From assembly GCF_016808095.1 (NCBI RefSeq), contig NC_068974.1, forward strand, positions 36,390,090 through 36,454,089: 64,000 bases of DNA. Direction: 5' to 3'. Position 1 is the stretch's first letter. Each line of letters opens with the position of its first letter. The notes under the pieces are model-generated. The model did no database searches. It was not told the origin of the DNA and was given only the letters and a program-made list of their open reading frames with translations. Source of the DNA: Vigna angularis (lineage: Eukaryota > Streptophyta > Magnoliopsida > Fabales > Fabaceae). Both the position numbers and the translations under genes were made by a program. Positions 10,317-23,818 of the stretch are shown here, one piece after another.

Positions 10317-12840
10317 TGTGACATCCCAAAATATATAACAATGTATATATGTAGCATGTATCGATTATAATAATAGAAAGCAGTTAAAAGTACACCATAG
10401 ATAGGATTAAGGAGTACAGTTATCCAAGTCTGGCTGAGAAGTTTTAAAACTTAAGTACAAGTTCATAATTCTCCAAAATACAGATTATGATAACATGAAG
10501 GCTAGAAGTCTTTCAAAATAAAGAACTGTTTAAAAATAAGAGCTAGTAGAAATCCTAAGTACTAGGGACTGGGTCTTCCTCAACTTCCAAAGCTTGCTCC
10601 AAAGGTACATCATCACCTACTGCTCACATCCAAAGGATTGGATGATCATCGCAAGGGGAAAGCAAACACATGCAACACATACAAATGCAAGGGTGAGCTA
10701 GGTCTCAAACAATCATACAATTCATTTTCAATCAATCTAGCATTTCCCAGAATATCCATACCCACATAAGCACCTTAGTCACCATAAACATAAGCATTTA
10801 TTTCATAAAACTCATCAAGACAAGCATCCTATCATGTTAAGACTCTAGACACGTCCGGACATAGAATGTATGTAGAGCTGGGGCGGGTTGTGCACTTGTG
10901 ATGGCCTCTACTGCTTTGCAAAGCCATTGCCGAGGGGTTCTACCCGACCATACACAAGGCTAGTCCGTTACCGCGGAATAGACCTCCAGTGATAGCGTCT
11001 ACCCTAGGACCTCCCACTACTCCCACCACACGCGTCAATCCTCTCTAAGTGAGAATGAAAGACCGTTGGAGTGTTAGGGATAACCCCCCATATGGAAGCC
11101 TCTTACATTCATTCAATACACTAACTGATCCCACCGAGAGATCTAAATTTCCGATTCAATCCGACCATTTTAAATCTCATGATATTCCTTTTGGATCAAC
11201 AATGTACATCATAAACCACTTATAACCATACACTTTCAACCAATTTGGATCACATGAAAATGCATTCATAAATTGTAACTGAAATATTTAAATAACATAG
11301 CTTACTGGAATGAGGGGAAACATAACAGAAAACATCACCACTTAAATGGACGAACACTATTTGGACGAACGCCAAAATCCCTTGGGCGGACGCTATTTGG
11401 ACGAACGTCATAAACCATTGGACGGACACTGTTTGAACGAGCGCTCAACGATCAAACCTCATGAAGACCGAACGTTCACGATCACTAACAAATATCAAGA
11501 CCGAACACTACTAAACCAGCAAATGAACGAACGCTACCAACACCTGAGCGATCGTTACTAAACCATAATTTGAGTGATTGTTATTTAAACCAATGACCGA
11601 ACGCTATTAATATCATCCCCTAAAACCGAACGTTCTCCAGACAAGGACGAACGCTAAATGCCTAAGCCAAAGCATGATTATGACCGAACGCTACTACCAA
11701 GAACGAACGTTAACCAACCCAACATTTGACCGAGCGCCACTCAGCACATGGCATGACCAATCGTCCAAATCCGACATGAACGAACGGTCAGTTTTCGCAT
11801 TCTGCAGAATGGTAGCAGAACCTCCCTTGACCATTTCTAACCACTTTTCTCAACTTCTTAGACTCTTAATTCTCGTTTTAGACTTAATTAAACTTATCAA
11901 AATGATTCTAAGCATTTCTACTACCATTTTTAAGTGATTAAAGTTCACTTTCAGCTCCAAAACACTAACTTCAACAACTTAGGGACCCAAATTTGATTCT
12001 ACTACTTGGAACATGTTTTCGACCACTTTTATGTTTCTAACAAGTCACAATGGACTTGTCTAGGCTGCCCAAACAGTCCAGGAACACTGCAGCCCTCATT
12101 TACTCAAAATCCCTACCTCACTTCCTCTAAAATAGCCCAAATTGATCATAAAGACACTTGATTTCCTTTCTAACAGCACTACCACCGAATTTTCATGTCA
12201 ACACAGATCCAACATACACAATTCCATCACTCCAAATCATTCCAAACAGTTTATAGTCATCCATCACCAAATTCACATAATACACACTTCCATACAGTAA
12301 AGCAAGAGTAGAACTAGCTCCCCCTACCTTAAAGTTGAGCAGTCTAGCTCACAACACAACTTTCAACAGTATCCTACTTCGGGAAGAACTTAAGCAATGC
12401 CCTACAACCATCACATTGGTGATGAGAACAACCCTTAGAGCTCAAACTTGACAGGAATCGAAAAGAGGACAGTTCTAATTGCACAAAAGCAGTAGAACCA
12501 TAAGCCCTAAATTTCGAAAATAGCGGAGAAAAGAGGAAGCCACTTACCGGTTGAAGAACGTAAAATCAATCGGATGGTTTTGAAGCTTTCTACGAGACAG
12601 TCGCTAGGGTACCACCTAACAGAACATGCAATGGCTAAATCAATGTGGAGGCTAGAGAGAAGGCAGAAACGAATTTGGAAAAAGGGGGTTTTAGAGAGAG
12701 AAAGGAGAATTGGCAAATGAACTTCAGCCTTTTCTTTTTAGGAGAGCCCCCTTACCAAGGTCATGAGCCCAAATTGCTAAAGGTCTAGCTGCCACAATTA
12801 AGGCCCAATAACCCTGGGTTCAAATTTTTAGGTCCTTACA
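10317..12840 (-). mobile_element. Solo LTR of an LTR retrotransposon, copy 1 (2524 bp)
   Basis: Flanked by a perfect 5-bp target-site duplication, TAAGT, at 10312-10316 and 12841-12845. The element begins TGTGACATCCC and ends GGTCCTTACA, so it has the TG..CA ends of an LTR. Read on the minus strand it starts TGTAAGGACC and ends GGGATGTCACA, the same termini as the element at 24774-27165 (TGTCAGGACC .. GGGATGTTACA). Shared internal blocks are a pyrimidine-rich leader followed by a GGTAAGT donor-like site (12542-12549 here), a region full of GACCGAACG/CGAACGCTA motifs (11345-11790), and a TCCGGAC block near 10855. No gag, protease, RT or integrase is present, so this is a solo LTR rather than a full element. 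Short ORFs inside it are repeat-driven and not called. Confidence 0.88.
11345..11790. repeat. Dispersed CGAACGCTA / GACCGAACG motif field inside LTR copy 1
   Basis: Roughly twenty partial matches to ACGAACGCTA or GACCGAACG(C/T) are spaced irregularly through this part of the LTR. The reverse complement, CGTTCGGTC/GCTCGGTC, fills the corresponding part of the second LTR. The open reading frames here (for example 11346-11561) arise from the motif and encode no known protein. Confidence 0.75.
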
Positions 12841-12845
12841 TAAGT

Positions 12846-15800
12846 TATTTTATGTGTATGTTGAGAATTTAAATAAGTTTAAGTAAGTTTAAGTTTCACA
12901 ATATAAGAAAATTAAGTAAATTCATTATCTACAAATTTCAAATTGGAAATGATGTCAATTTTTAAGTTTCACAATTTCAAATTCATATATCATTTTGATG
13001 TTATATCTCTCAAATCTCAAATGAAATCTTTCAATAGACATATAAATGATATCAAAATCGATGATTTATATTAATGACTAATTTTGACAAGCTATAATAT
13101 AAATAAAAAATCTTAAATATGAAGATTTCTTAAATCAAAAGTTTTTCTGCCAAAAATTTCAGTAATTTATTATCATAAGATTTTGGATTAGAAGTAAAGT
13201 CAATCCTATATTAATTGAATTTATATCTCATTTCAGTGTTATATTTCTTCATTTAAATTTTCTTGATATGTCGATTATAAAATCATAATATAGTCCAGTT
13301 TATCATATAATTATTTTAAGCGTATAAGTGAGAAAATGGAATATTAATGAAAGTAAATTTGATTGGAAAGTCGCACTAACCACGTTTTGTACTTGAGCTT
13401 AATTTAAGCAGAAGAACATTGGACTGTGTTTTCACTTTTCCTTCGTATTGGAAGGTACAAGAGTGGGCTTTACTTTAGATGGACATAGACAATCTTAAAT
13501 TAAATTAACTGGAATCAAACGTAATGCCTAGTAACTTTTGTTTACGTTCACATTAGTTTTTCTCACATCACTTGACTTTCCTTCTCACAAATCAAACCAC
13601 TAACCACTAACTTATATTTAAGTTTGAAGAAAATTCTCCTGTTTTTTCCTGAAATCTCTTTAACATTATATCTGGGTGGATCACTAAACAAATAATTGAT
13701 TGAAGAAATATTCATCATCACAAAAAGGACATATCCTATTCAATGAAAAAATATATATAACAATGTATCCATAAATCTTTCTCATTTATTTGTTATCAAA
13801 TTTATCTACTTTTAAAAAATTTAAGTGTAGCAAAAATTTTAATATTAAGAAAATATCACTATTTATTTCACTATCATATTTATTGTTTTTCTAAATTTGT
13901 CATTTCAATGCTAAATAATTAAGACCATACTTTTCTTCTTTTCTTCAATTGGTCTGTTATGCTTTCTATAGAGTTCAACTCTGTTATTTCTTCTTATCCC
14001 TTTTGTGTTATCTTCTATATAATGACAAAATTATATTGAGTTTTAAAATATATAATGAAACAAAACTTATCTTTATCACAAATTGTAAAACCCAAAAGAG
14101 ATTGGGAGGAAGTTGAAGGAGAACAATCCGCGATGAGAATGTATGATTTGATACCATGAGGAATATACACATTGATAAGTCATCTAGTTTTAAAAGAAAT
14201 AAATATAATAACGTTATTTTAATTAAAAAACGGATGAATTTGACAAAAATGAACAGAGAATATTATAATTTACAGTGTAATATAAAAATATAATTTATTC
14301 ATTTGATAAAAAAAAATTATCACATTGTTAAGCATATTTAAAAACACATGTCTAATTTTTAGCTTAAAATTATAATCTAAAACTAAAGTTAGAAATTAAT
14401 AGCATTATTGTAACATGTCGGATACTTCTTTTAATTTATAAGATTGAGTGAAATAAAAAATTAAATTAGATGTTTAAAGTCAAATTTAATTTACATGTAA
14501 TACATGAAATGAAATTCAAAATTACAAAATAAAGATAACATGCTTATATTGTACTCTTGTCATTGTGCCTATTACATATTTATATGGTTCTTACATAATT
14601 TTTATATATATATATAAAAAAGTTATTATTAATCTTATTATACACAATTTTGTGATTAGATAATTATATATACATTGTTACTTATATTTGTGATCAGAAA
14701 CATTACAAAAATGACATATTACCGAAGAATTACATACTGATAGAAAACATATTTGCATGCCTGTTATTGTTTTAAGATAAAAATAATAAAATTATTATGA
14801 TTATAATTATAACAATAAAAATAAGTATAATTTTCTCGTATATTCTTTAACCAAAATAATCTTATCTAAAACTTTTGGCATATTTGTTTCAAGTGTTCTC
14901 ACAAAAATTATACATATTTTTAGCAGAAAAACAACTTCTGAAATTTTTTACCTGTTAGTTATAGTTTTCGCATAAAAAGATAGTTTTTTTATAATTAAAA
15001 TAGTCACTTCTAGAATTGTAGGTTTGTTAAGTTTTCAAAACAAAATAATCACTTCTAAAATATGTGGTATGTTTGTTACAGTTTTCTCATTTCAAAAGAT
15101 CCTAAATGGAGTTTTGTATACTCCACTTTCACAATAAAAAAACATTATATAATTAAAGGTGTATGTGGAAATTCTTAGAGACATACCTGCTAATATTTTA
15201 AAAACAGAAAAAGACAAACTGAAATTCTTCTCTCAAAGCTTTGGATAAATTAATGATTTTTTAGACTAATAAAAAATTAATGCCGTTTTCACGCATATTT
15301 ATGCGAAGTTGGTGTATTCGTGTGTACTGTAAAAAGATTAAAGTAGAAGCAGAGGTCATTTCTGCAAGAAAAAAAAAACCTTGAAGACTTGGTAGGTGAC
15401 TGCAGAAAAAGAATTACTCTTTATAATAAAAGTAAGAAATGTAAAACAATATTATAAAAGAGTAAAATATTTAGAAGAAAGTTGTTATGTGCCTGAAAGC
15501 AAGACAGGCGATTGGACCATCTGAAGTGTAATCTTAATGTGCAAATGCACAAACATGAACTTCAGCTTAGACATTTTTTCACTAATAATATGAATTGTAA
15601 AATTTTATAAATGGAGATACCCTTACATTCTCTAACAAAAAACTTTCCCAATTTGAATATTACTGTTTTTGTAAATTGTTTGTTACATTAATTGTAAGTC
15701 CTTAGATATAAAACAGATTTAAACTTAAACATTGTTTTTTAATAAAATATCATAGCTATGAATTAAAATTTATAAAAACAAGATATGTTCGTTTTTCAGA

Positions 15801-16254
15801 TCTATTGTGTTATCCGTTTGTTTATTTCAGTTTTGTAAACTTAAGTTAAAGTTAAATTTTATCTTTTTCCTACATTAATTATCTTAGTCCTAAATATCCT
15901 TAATTAATTTAGTTATTATTGGTTTTGCTCTTCTGGGTCATTATAAGTGTTAAATTGCATTAAAAGTTGTCGAAGACATGGTGAGCAACATTTGATGAGA
16001 TGTATTTGATGGGCATGTGACGATGAATAATAGAGGGCGGATGGTTGGTGTGAGTGATTAGCATGGTCATGGCTGATTGAAGGGGAAAGCTAATAGGTTA
16101 TCTCAAAGGTCATATACTAACTCATAGCTTGGTTTCTGGACCTACTTTTTCTGCATCCTTGGTCACGGGACACAACATACGCAAATTAAAAAAACCAAAA
16201 ATGTTCACTAATACTAAAATACCAATATTCTAATACCAACGCTAATGCTAACAC
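12846..16254. other. Intergenic AT-rich region upstream of the first glycosidase gene
   Basis: No protein-coding signal or RNA gene was recognised. The stretch is A/T-rich with scattered poly-A/T runs and short (TA)n (about 14605-14620). The part nearest the gene (about 15950-16250) is less AT-rich and probably holds its promoter. Confidence 0.6.
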
Positions 16255-16262
16255 TATAAAAA
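16255..16262 (+). promoter_or_regulatory. Candidate TATA box of the first GH127-like gene
   Basis: The sequence CACTATAAAAAGC contains TATAAAAA, about 725 bp before the chosen ATG. A CT-rich leader with TCTCTCTCTC (about 16417-16430) and an acceptor-like TTTCCCAG just before the ATG suggest a 5' UTR, possibly containing an intron. This is a pattern match only. Confidence 0.4.
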
Positions 16263-16986
16263 GCATACATACATACACACACTTCAAGTCGTGACTTGTA
16301 AACCAACTCCACCTCCAAACCTTTTAACACATAACATTGTTCCATACTTTCACTCCCATTGTTCATCCGTGACATTTGCATTGTTGAGATGTGTTTTGTG
16401 GGGTGCGTTACCTTTCTCTCTCTCTCTCTTTGTCCCTATAGTTAAGACATGTTTTCTAGTACTATCATAGCTCATTCATTGTCTAACCTTTCTCTCTCTT
16501 CACTCTCCCCTTCTTGAATTCCGGGTGGTGTTGTGTACCACCTTGTGAATTTAGATTGCTTTCTCTGTTTCCAAATCCAAACCTTGCCTTTCACGAGATG
16601 AGTTTCAGTGTCACTTTGTTGGCTGCACCTACTGTACTCTAACCTGTTTTGTTTTTTAGTGGCTAGACACACACATATATATGCAGTCTTCTTCACATAT
16701 CTATGCTGTCTAAACTATATCTTCCCTTCTTTCTCCTCCTCTCTCTCCCTCTGTTTATGTTCAACACTCTATTCATTAAATCTTAAGTATATCACTACCT
16801 TTTCCTTTGTATTTCTTATTCAACTTATTAACTTCTGGATTGTGTTCTGACTTCCTGGTGTAAATGTTTATTAGACTGTTAATTATTATCTGTTGTTGAA
16901 TTGAGCTGGTCTGCTGGCAATGTTTAATGCTTTTTGGTTTTACTGTTGTTTGATTTTTGTTGGCTTACTCTGAATTTCCCAGTAGG

Positions 16987-19900
16987 ATGAAGTGTTTCTT
17001 GTTTCTGTTTGCGGCCCTTACTTTGTGTGGTGGCTATACTGTGTCTAAGGAATGTACAAACATTCCGACTCAATCTCATTCATTCAGATACGAGTTACTG
17101 ACATCGAAGAATGTAACATGGCGGGAGGAGGTGATGTCCCACTACCATTTAACTCCAACCGACGAAACTGCCTGGGCTGATTTGCTTCCGAGGAAATTCT
17201 TGACAGAACAGAACCAACATGATTGGGGGATGATGTACAAGAAAATTAAGAACATGGGTGTGTCGAAGTCCCCAGAAGGATTTCTGAAAGAAGTGGCTCT
17301 TGAGGATGTGAAGTTGGATAAGGATTCAATCCATGGTAGAGCACAGCAGACAAACTTGGAATATCTGTTGATGTTAGATGTTGACAGATTGATCTGGAGC
17401 TTTAGAAGGACAGCTGGTCTATCCACTCCTGGTACTCCTTATGGAGGATGGGAAGGTCCTGAAGTTGAACTTCGCGGTCATTTTGTTGGTTAGTTTATTC
17501 CATTAATGCTCTTAACTCTTCCTATTTTCTTATCTTTTCCTTTTCTCATGTCTACCTTGTGTTCAATTTTGTGGGAAAATTTTCAATATGTTACACTCAA
17601 TTCTCATAGACCCTTGCAGGGTTTCGATTTTCCTACACCTAACACTTAAAAAAAATAACATTTTTATTTTTTTAGTCTATTGATTCATCTTAAATAGTTA
17701 TATATTTTAAAATAAAATGTTATTTTATAGGTGTTGAGTAAAAAGTTGGTGTTTGTGTATTATCACTCTTGTTTATACTCGCCTCCCACATGCTAATAAT
17801 TAATTCCTACAAGGGGTGGATCCGGATTCCTCAACCATTAGATGAAAGATCTGACGACTGATATTTTGTGTTGGCAACTAAGACTTAAACAACACATTTA
17901 AAATTCGAGTCATTTAGTCTTTGTCAACAGTTACAATGCATTTACAGCATAAATGCGGGAAAAATCAACTGTACGGAATCCAATTGCCAAGGAGGAAAGG
18001 CCTTAAATGAAATCAAAACTTAATAACTTCTTAGTTGATTGATTACTTTCAAAGATTAAAAGGAAATAACGGTTGAAGGCTCTTTTTCTGACAATGTTTT
18101 TCCACCTTTTGGCTCAGAGCTTGAGAAGATTAAACTTTTTGTTGAATAAAAATTGGAGTGGAATTTAGACAATACTTCATAGGCACTGTTTTGCTATCCA
18201 CAAACAGCAACAAATCTTTTCTGAGTTTTGTAAAGGTTGTCTTTCGATATCTAATGCTTATTCTAAAGGTTGGATTTCAATTACTGACTGTATTTGTTTA
18301 CTAGGATTGAGGTTTGTTACTGACTTCTGAATACTGTCACAAACTGATATGTAAAGAAACACAAATGCATGTTTCTTTTTCTCTAGACTTTGGTGGACTT
18401 GTAACTTACCGAGCACACTACCCCTGCCTACAACTTTGAGCCTCTGCAATTCACTTTTCAAAGTTAATTTATGATTGTTTGTTTTTGACACTGTGAAGGG
18501 CATTACTTGAGTGCATCGGCTCTGATGTGGGCCAGCACACAGGATGATAGGCTGAAGCAGAAAATGTCATCTGTTGTTGCTGGCCTGTCTGCTTGTCAGG
18601 AGAAAATAGGGACTGGGTATTTATCTGCATTTCCATCTGAGTTGTTTGATCGATTTGAATCTGTTCAACCTGTTTGGGCTCCCTATTATACCATTCACAA
18701 GGTACAATCAAAAGTGGATTTTATTATGAAAGTGCTTTGTTTTGACCTTATGTTGTGGTATTTCAACTGTTCATCTTCGACAGATTTTGGCTGGCCTCTT
18801 GGATCAACACACATTTGCTAGAAACCCTCAAGCTCTAAAAATGGTGACATGGATGGTTGACTACTTTTACAAACGGGTACAGAATGTAATAACTAAGTCC
18901 ACTATCAATAGGCACTATCAATCGCTGAACGAGGAAACAGGAGGAATGAATGATGTGCTTTACAGATTATACAGCATAACAGTAAGTTAACTGGTTTGCA
19001 TAATTTCTTTAACTCTGTTGTTGATTCGTTTGTATGATGTTCTTGACCTGTATATTTGTAATACTTAAGCATAAGCGTTAACAAAATTGAATTATAGCAC
19101 AAGGTACCTGTAAATTTCAATTTGGAAGTAAATGTGTCTTGCTTTTCTATGCAGGGAGATTCTAAACATCTATTGTTGGCTCACCTTTTCGACAAGCCGT
19201 GCTTTTTAGGGTTGCTTGCAGTGCAGGTAACGCTAAAAGTTTTCTTTTTGACAGAATTTCAATTTGTTTTTAAATCAGTTGTATTGAAATTTCAAAGTAA
19301 TGTTGACTTTTAAATGAGTACCTATATTTGTATTAGTTTCCATATGAAATTTAAGGGTTGCCTTTTTCCAATTTTAATATTTTTGTGGGAAAACCTTAGT
19401 GAAATTGTATTTTTGCTGACTTGTGCTTGGAATTAAAATACTAAAAACTGCTTCGCATCTTGTGGGAGGCTGAGTCACCCTTTGTATTTCAAGTTTAATT
19501 TGTAGGAGAACAGATCTTGTGAAGGAGAAAATACAGAGTCAATTTTCCATTTTTATGCATAGAAGAATTTTATTCTGCTAGAATGTTATTTATAATGTTG
19601 TGCTACCTTTGAATGAAACAATGAGATATTTGAATGTTGAACTTAGGACTTTTTTATTCTAGTACATAAATCGTGTTTAACTTTGCGTCATGCCCAAGAG
19701 TTAATTTTGAAGCTCTTGTTTCCGATGTAGGCTAATGACATAGCTGATTTTCATGCTAATACACACATCCCAGTTGTTGTTGGATCTCAAATGCGGTATG
19801 AAATCACAGGCGATCCACTTTATAAGGTGATTTGCTTCACTCACATTGTAGATTACAGTTGTATATTCATCAAGTTTAAATGGAATAGTATTTATTAGCT

Positions 19901-22900
19901 ATTTATTTCTGTAATATCATTCATTCTGTTTTTTAATTTTTATATGCAATTTATACTCTTGTTATACGTTTTCAACAATCTAGCATAAGTTGTAAATTTC
20001 TTGCCAAATTAACCTATTCACTTGCTAATATAACATGATGATAAGAGTCATTGAGACAACTCCATGAGCATTCGGTCTGTCCTTTTAGTTTTTACTTTTG
20101 GTCTTCATTTTGAAAATTTTCATATATTGCTGTGCTGCATTCCATTGTATGTGTGCAGCATATCTGTCAAACTAGAGCAGTTTTTTGTTTGGTCCCCTTT
20201 GTTGGGGTAATGTTTTGTTCAGTTAAACTGGAAGCAAAATTTAAGCCCGTTATTACTTAATATTCGGCATGTCTTTCAACTTTGTGAAATTTGTTCGTTT
20301 ATTGGTCATAGGAAATTGGGACATTCTTTATGGACCTCGTAAACTCTTCTCACAGCTATGCAACTGGAGGGACATCAGTCAGCGAGTTTTGGTATAAGGA
20401 TTTTGCATTTTTAGTTTTAGTTTTTGGTATCAAGTGGAACTGTCACGTTCTTAATTAGCAAATTACAAACTCTTTTACTTCAACTTTTACACAGGAGTAA
20501 CCCAAAGAGAATAGCAGACAACTTAAGAACGACAGAGAATGAAGAGTCATGCACGACTTATAACATGTTGAAGGTGCAAACCAATCATTCATAATTTTAT
20601 TTATCAGCTCGTCACGTAATACCTGGGAGGTTAAAAACGAGTATATGAAAGTTTTTTCATAGTCATTTTAACTGTAAGAAGAGAGAAAACTGATTAGATG
20701 TTCTTGATTCATGTCTTTATGTGTGTTTGTGAGTGTTTCCATTTTCTCGGCTCTCAAAAATACAATGATTTCAGGTTTCACGCCACCTCTTTAAATGGAC
20801 CAAAGAAGTGTCTTATGCAGACTATTACGAGCGTGCCTTAACAAATGGAGTGCTCAGCATTCAAAGAGGAACAGATCCTGGAGTGATGATTTACATGCTT
20901 CCACTTGGTATTGGAGTTTCCAAGGCTAAAACTGGACACAGTTGGGGAACACCGTTTGACTCTTTCTGGTGCTGCTACGGAACTGGTATACGATTGTTTT
21001 GTTTATATACTTCCCAAAATGCATCATACTGCACCACAATCTTATTTCAATTGCCTTTTCTGTTTATTAGGAATTGAATCATTCTCAAAGCTGGGGGATT
21101 CTATCTATTTTGAAGAGGAAGGGAAAGGCCCTTCACTTTACATCATTCAGTACATATCAAGCTCATTTAATTGGAAATCTGGCAAAATCTTCCTCAATCA
21201 GACAGCTCTTCCAGCTTCTTCATGGGATCCTTACCTACGAGTCACATTTGCGTTATCTCCTGTTGAGGTAAATGTGACATTGTTTTATAGGATGTGGCAT
21301 CTCATTTAGCTAAATATTCATCTTTGATATCTTTTAGAGGACAACAGGTTCATTATAACTGGTCCAGTCTAGTGTCTTTGTGCCAAAAAGCTGTCTTGAA
21401 TCTGCTTCAGGTAGTAAAAAGGGTAAAAATGTTTCTTCATCATGTGAAGGTAGGGGCCTCCGAACAGAACTGGGTGGAGAAGGCCTGTTTGAATGTCTAA
21501 ATTACCTTATGAATACTTTCAGTTAGACTTATTTTAAATTTTTAATTGCTAAACGAATAAGCTAAAGTATGATGGAAGGGTACAATATTTGTAATGAAAT
21601 GTAATAAATTTGTGGGACTTACAATGCAAATTTTAAAACCATATTTGAGAACAAACTAACAAGATTTGGAATGAAAGATCCTCTGCATTTTTCTTCTACA
21701 AGTTTTCAGATCTTTTTACTTCTGCAGAGTGCTTCGTCTACACTGCACTTTCGACTACCAAGTTGGACTAGTCCAGATGGTGCCAAGGGGGTATTAAATG
21801 GTGAATCTTTGTCGCTGCCAACTCCAGGTGTGAATGTGTCTAACTTCCTTTTCATTATCCAAACTCAGATATTCCTCCGTTTGTCTTATTTCCACATTGG
21901 TGGCTAGAACGATTAGCCACAAAATAATAAATAGGAAAATTATTCATGGGCACATATTTTGCAGCAAATAATAATATTTGTGTACTTCTTTAACAGAAAA
22001 AATGAACACTTGAAACATTAAAGTCATGTTTCTCATGTTTTATTTTGTGCACCTCCAGGATCTTTTTTGTCAATCACAAGACAATGGAGTGCTAGTGACA
22101 AGCTCACTCTTCAGCTGCCCCTTACAGTAAGAACAGAGGCCATAAAAGGTAACTTGATGAGATAATCCATGAGTGTTGAATACTAGAATTTCTAATAAAA
22201 ATTGGTAAAATTACTGATAGTGTTTCTGAACCAAACCTAGATGACAGGCCACAATATGCTTCTGTTAAAGCTATTCTTTATGGCCCTTATCTTCTTGCCG
22301 GTCATATAAGTGGTGGTGATTGGGACGACCTTAAAATTGAAGCTAACGATGCAGACTGGATCCTTCCTATTCCTGCCAGTTACAATAGCCAACTAGTTTC
22401 TTTTTTTCAAGATTTTGAAAAATCGACTTTTGTGTTGGCAAATTCAAACCAATCATTTGCAATGCAGAAGTTGCCTGAATCCGGCACTGATTTGGCTCTT
22501 AAAGCAACCTTTAGACTTGTCCTGAAAGAGTCATCCTCAAAGTTTTCAACATTAGCAGATGCTAATGATAGATCAGTGATGTTAGAACCATTTGATCTTC
22601 CTGGAATGAACGTGGTTCACCAAGGAGCAGATAAACCTCTTCTGATTGAAGATTCTTCCAAGGGCAAGCCATCTTCTGTTTTTGTTGTGGTACCAGGATT
22701 GGATGGAAGAAATGAAACCATATCTTTGGAATCAGAGAATGATAAGGGCTGCTACGTGTATAGTGGTTTGAGCTCTAGTGCAGGAGTCAAGCTCAGTTGC
22801 AAATCTGATTCTGATTCTGATTCTTCATTTAACCAAGCAACAAGCTTTGTTGCTAGGGAAGGATTGAGCCAATACCATGCTATCAGTTTTGTGGCTAAAG

Positions 22901-22983
22901 GGGTTAGCAGGAATTTTCTTTTGCAGCCATTACTCTCCTTCAGAGATGAGCCTTATACAGTATATTTCAACATTCAAGATTGA
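16987..22983 (+). CDS. Secreted GH127/DUF1680 glycosidase, beta-L-arabinofuranosidase-like, paralog 1
   Basis: Twelve exons: 16987-17488, 18499-18701, 18784-18981, 19155-19226, 19731-19826, 20312-20391, 20495-20573, 20775-20985, 21071-21267, 21728-21827, 22059-22148, 22241-22983. Total 2571 nt, 856 aa, close to the length I recall for the Arabidopsis DUF1680 proteins. A signal peptide is seen: MKCFLFLFAALTLCGG, then KECTNIPTQSH. GH127 enzymes remove beta-L-arabinofuranose from arabinooligosaccharides such as those on hydroxyproline-rich proteins, using a zinc-bound Cys nucleophile. The matching residues are Glu401 and Cys403 in EESCTTYNM, Cys476-Cys477 in FWCCYGTG, and Glu382 in TGGTSVSEFW as likely acid/base. 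The C-terminal exon carries a beta-rich domain (FDLPGMNVVHQGADKP). The ATG at 16987 was chosen because it opens the signal peptide and aligns with the second paralog. Substrate in the plant is inferred. There is no sign of breakage. Confidence 0.92.
17641..17736. repeat. Imperfect inverted repeat / small foldback element in intron 1
   Basis: The left arm (17641-17670) reads AACACTTAAAAAAAATAACA and continues into T-rich DNA. The right arm (17705-17735) reads as its imperfect inverse, ending TTATTTTATAGGTGTT. The arms are separated by about 35 bp. It lies in intron 1 of paralog 1, which is 1010 bp long against 388 bp in paralog 2, so it may be part of an insertion that lengthened this intron. 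Confidence 0.55.
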
Positions 22984-23818
22984 TACAATTTTTTCCCCTT
23001 GGAAGTAAACAGTATAATGTGCTTCATCTATAAAAAATCAAGCTTCATCTATAAAAGATCAAGCAATCAATAAGCAAATGTGCAAATGTAGAAAGAATAG
23101 TTGATAGATATATCTTCCTGTGACTTGACCTTTCTGTGTATTCATTTATATAAATGAAAAGAGCCGAGGGGTAAGAGAAGTGATGATATATCTCACTACT
23201 CAGTGTAGCTGTTTTTGTTACTTCAGTGTATCAAAATTTAGTTGGCGTGTTCTATCAATTTGATGTGTGAATTATCTATATTAAACTTATTTATTTATCA
23301 GCAGAGAATTAACTTATGAGTTAATCAACACATGCTTAATAATGCTATATCATTGATAATGTGATTTGATAGAAACAGTCCAGAGAGTTCAAAGATTTTT
23401 TGAGATGGTTGCTAGAATATTAAAAATAATATTTATAATATCTTAAAATGAGATGATGATACTGGCATGATCATAATTTAGCTAATGATATGTTTTTAAG
23501 TTTATTCTTCTCACTTATCTATGTAAAGAGAGAAAAATATCAATATTACCTTTTTAGTCTTTTGATTAGAAATTTTATATATTATAGAATAATTTAACTC
23601 TTCTTTCTTATCATGATTGCCTTCAAGGGTTGAAGTAGATGAGAAATTGAGACTTCAAAATAGAAAGCAAATTGATTGATGATTTTCTTTTGATACATTA
23701 TGTAGGCTTTATTATAAGATAGAGATTTTCTTTAAGTCACTAAAGCTACCGTTACATATGGTTTTCTATTAAAAGTCATTATTTTAAAATAAATATCTAT
23801 TTTGTGTTTATATATAGA
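22984..23818. other. 3' flank of GH127 paralog 1
   Basis: Contains the probable 3' UTR and no other gene. A short duplication, CTTCATCTATAAAAxATCAAGC, occurs twice in tandem at about 23023-23065. The rest is ordinary AT-rich DNA. Confidence 0.5.

Noticed and set aside
11346..11937. Open frames in solo LTR copy 1 rich in ERY/DER residues
   Set aside because: They come from the GAACGAACGCTA motif repeats and have no conserved domain.
16957..16986. Longer N-terminus for GH127 paralog 1 starting at 16957
   Set aside because: The first codon is TTG. The ATG at 16987 begins a clean signal peptide and aligns with paralog 2.
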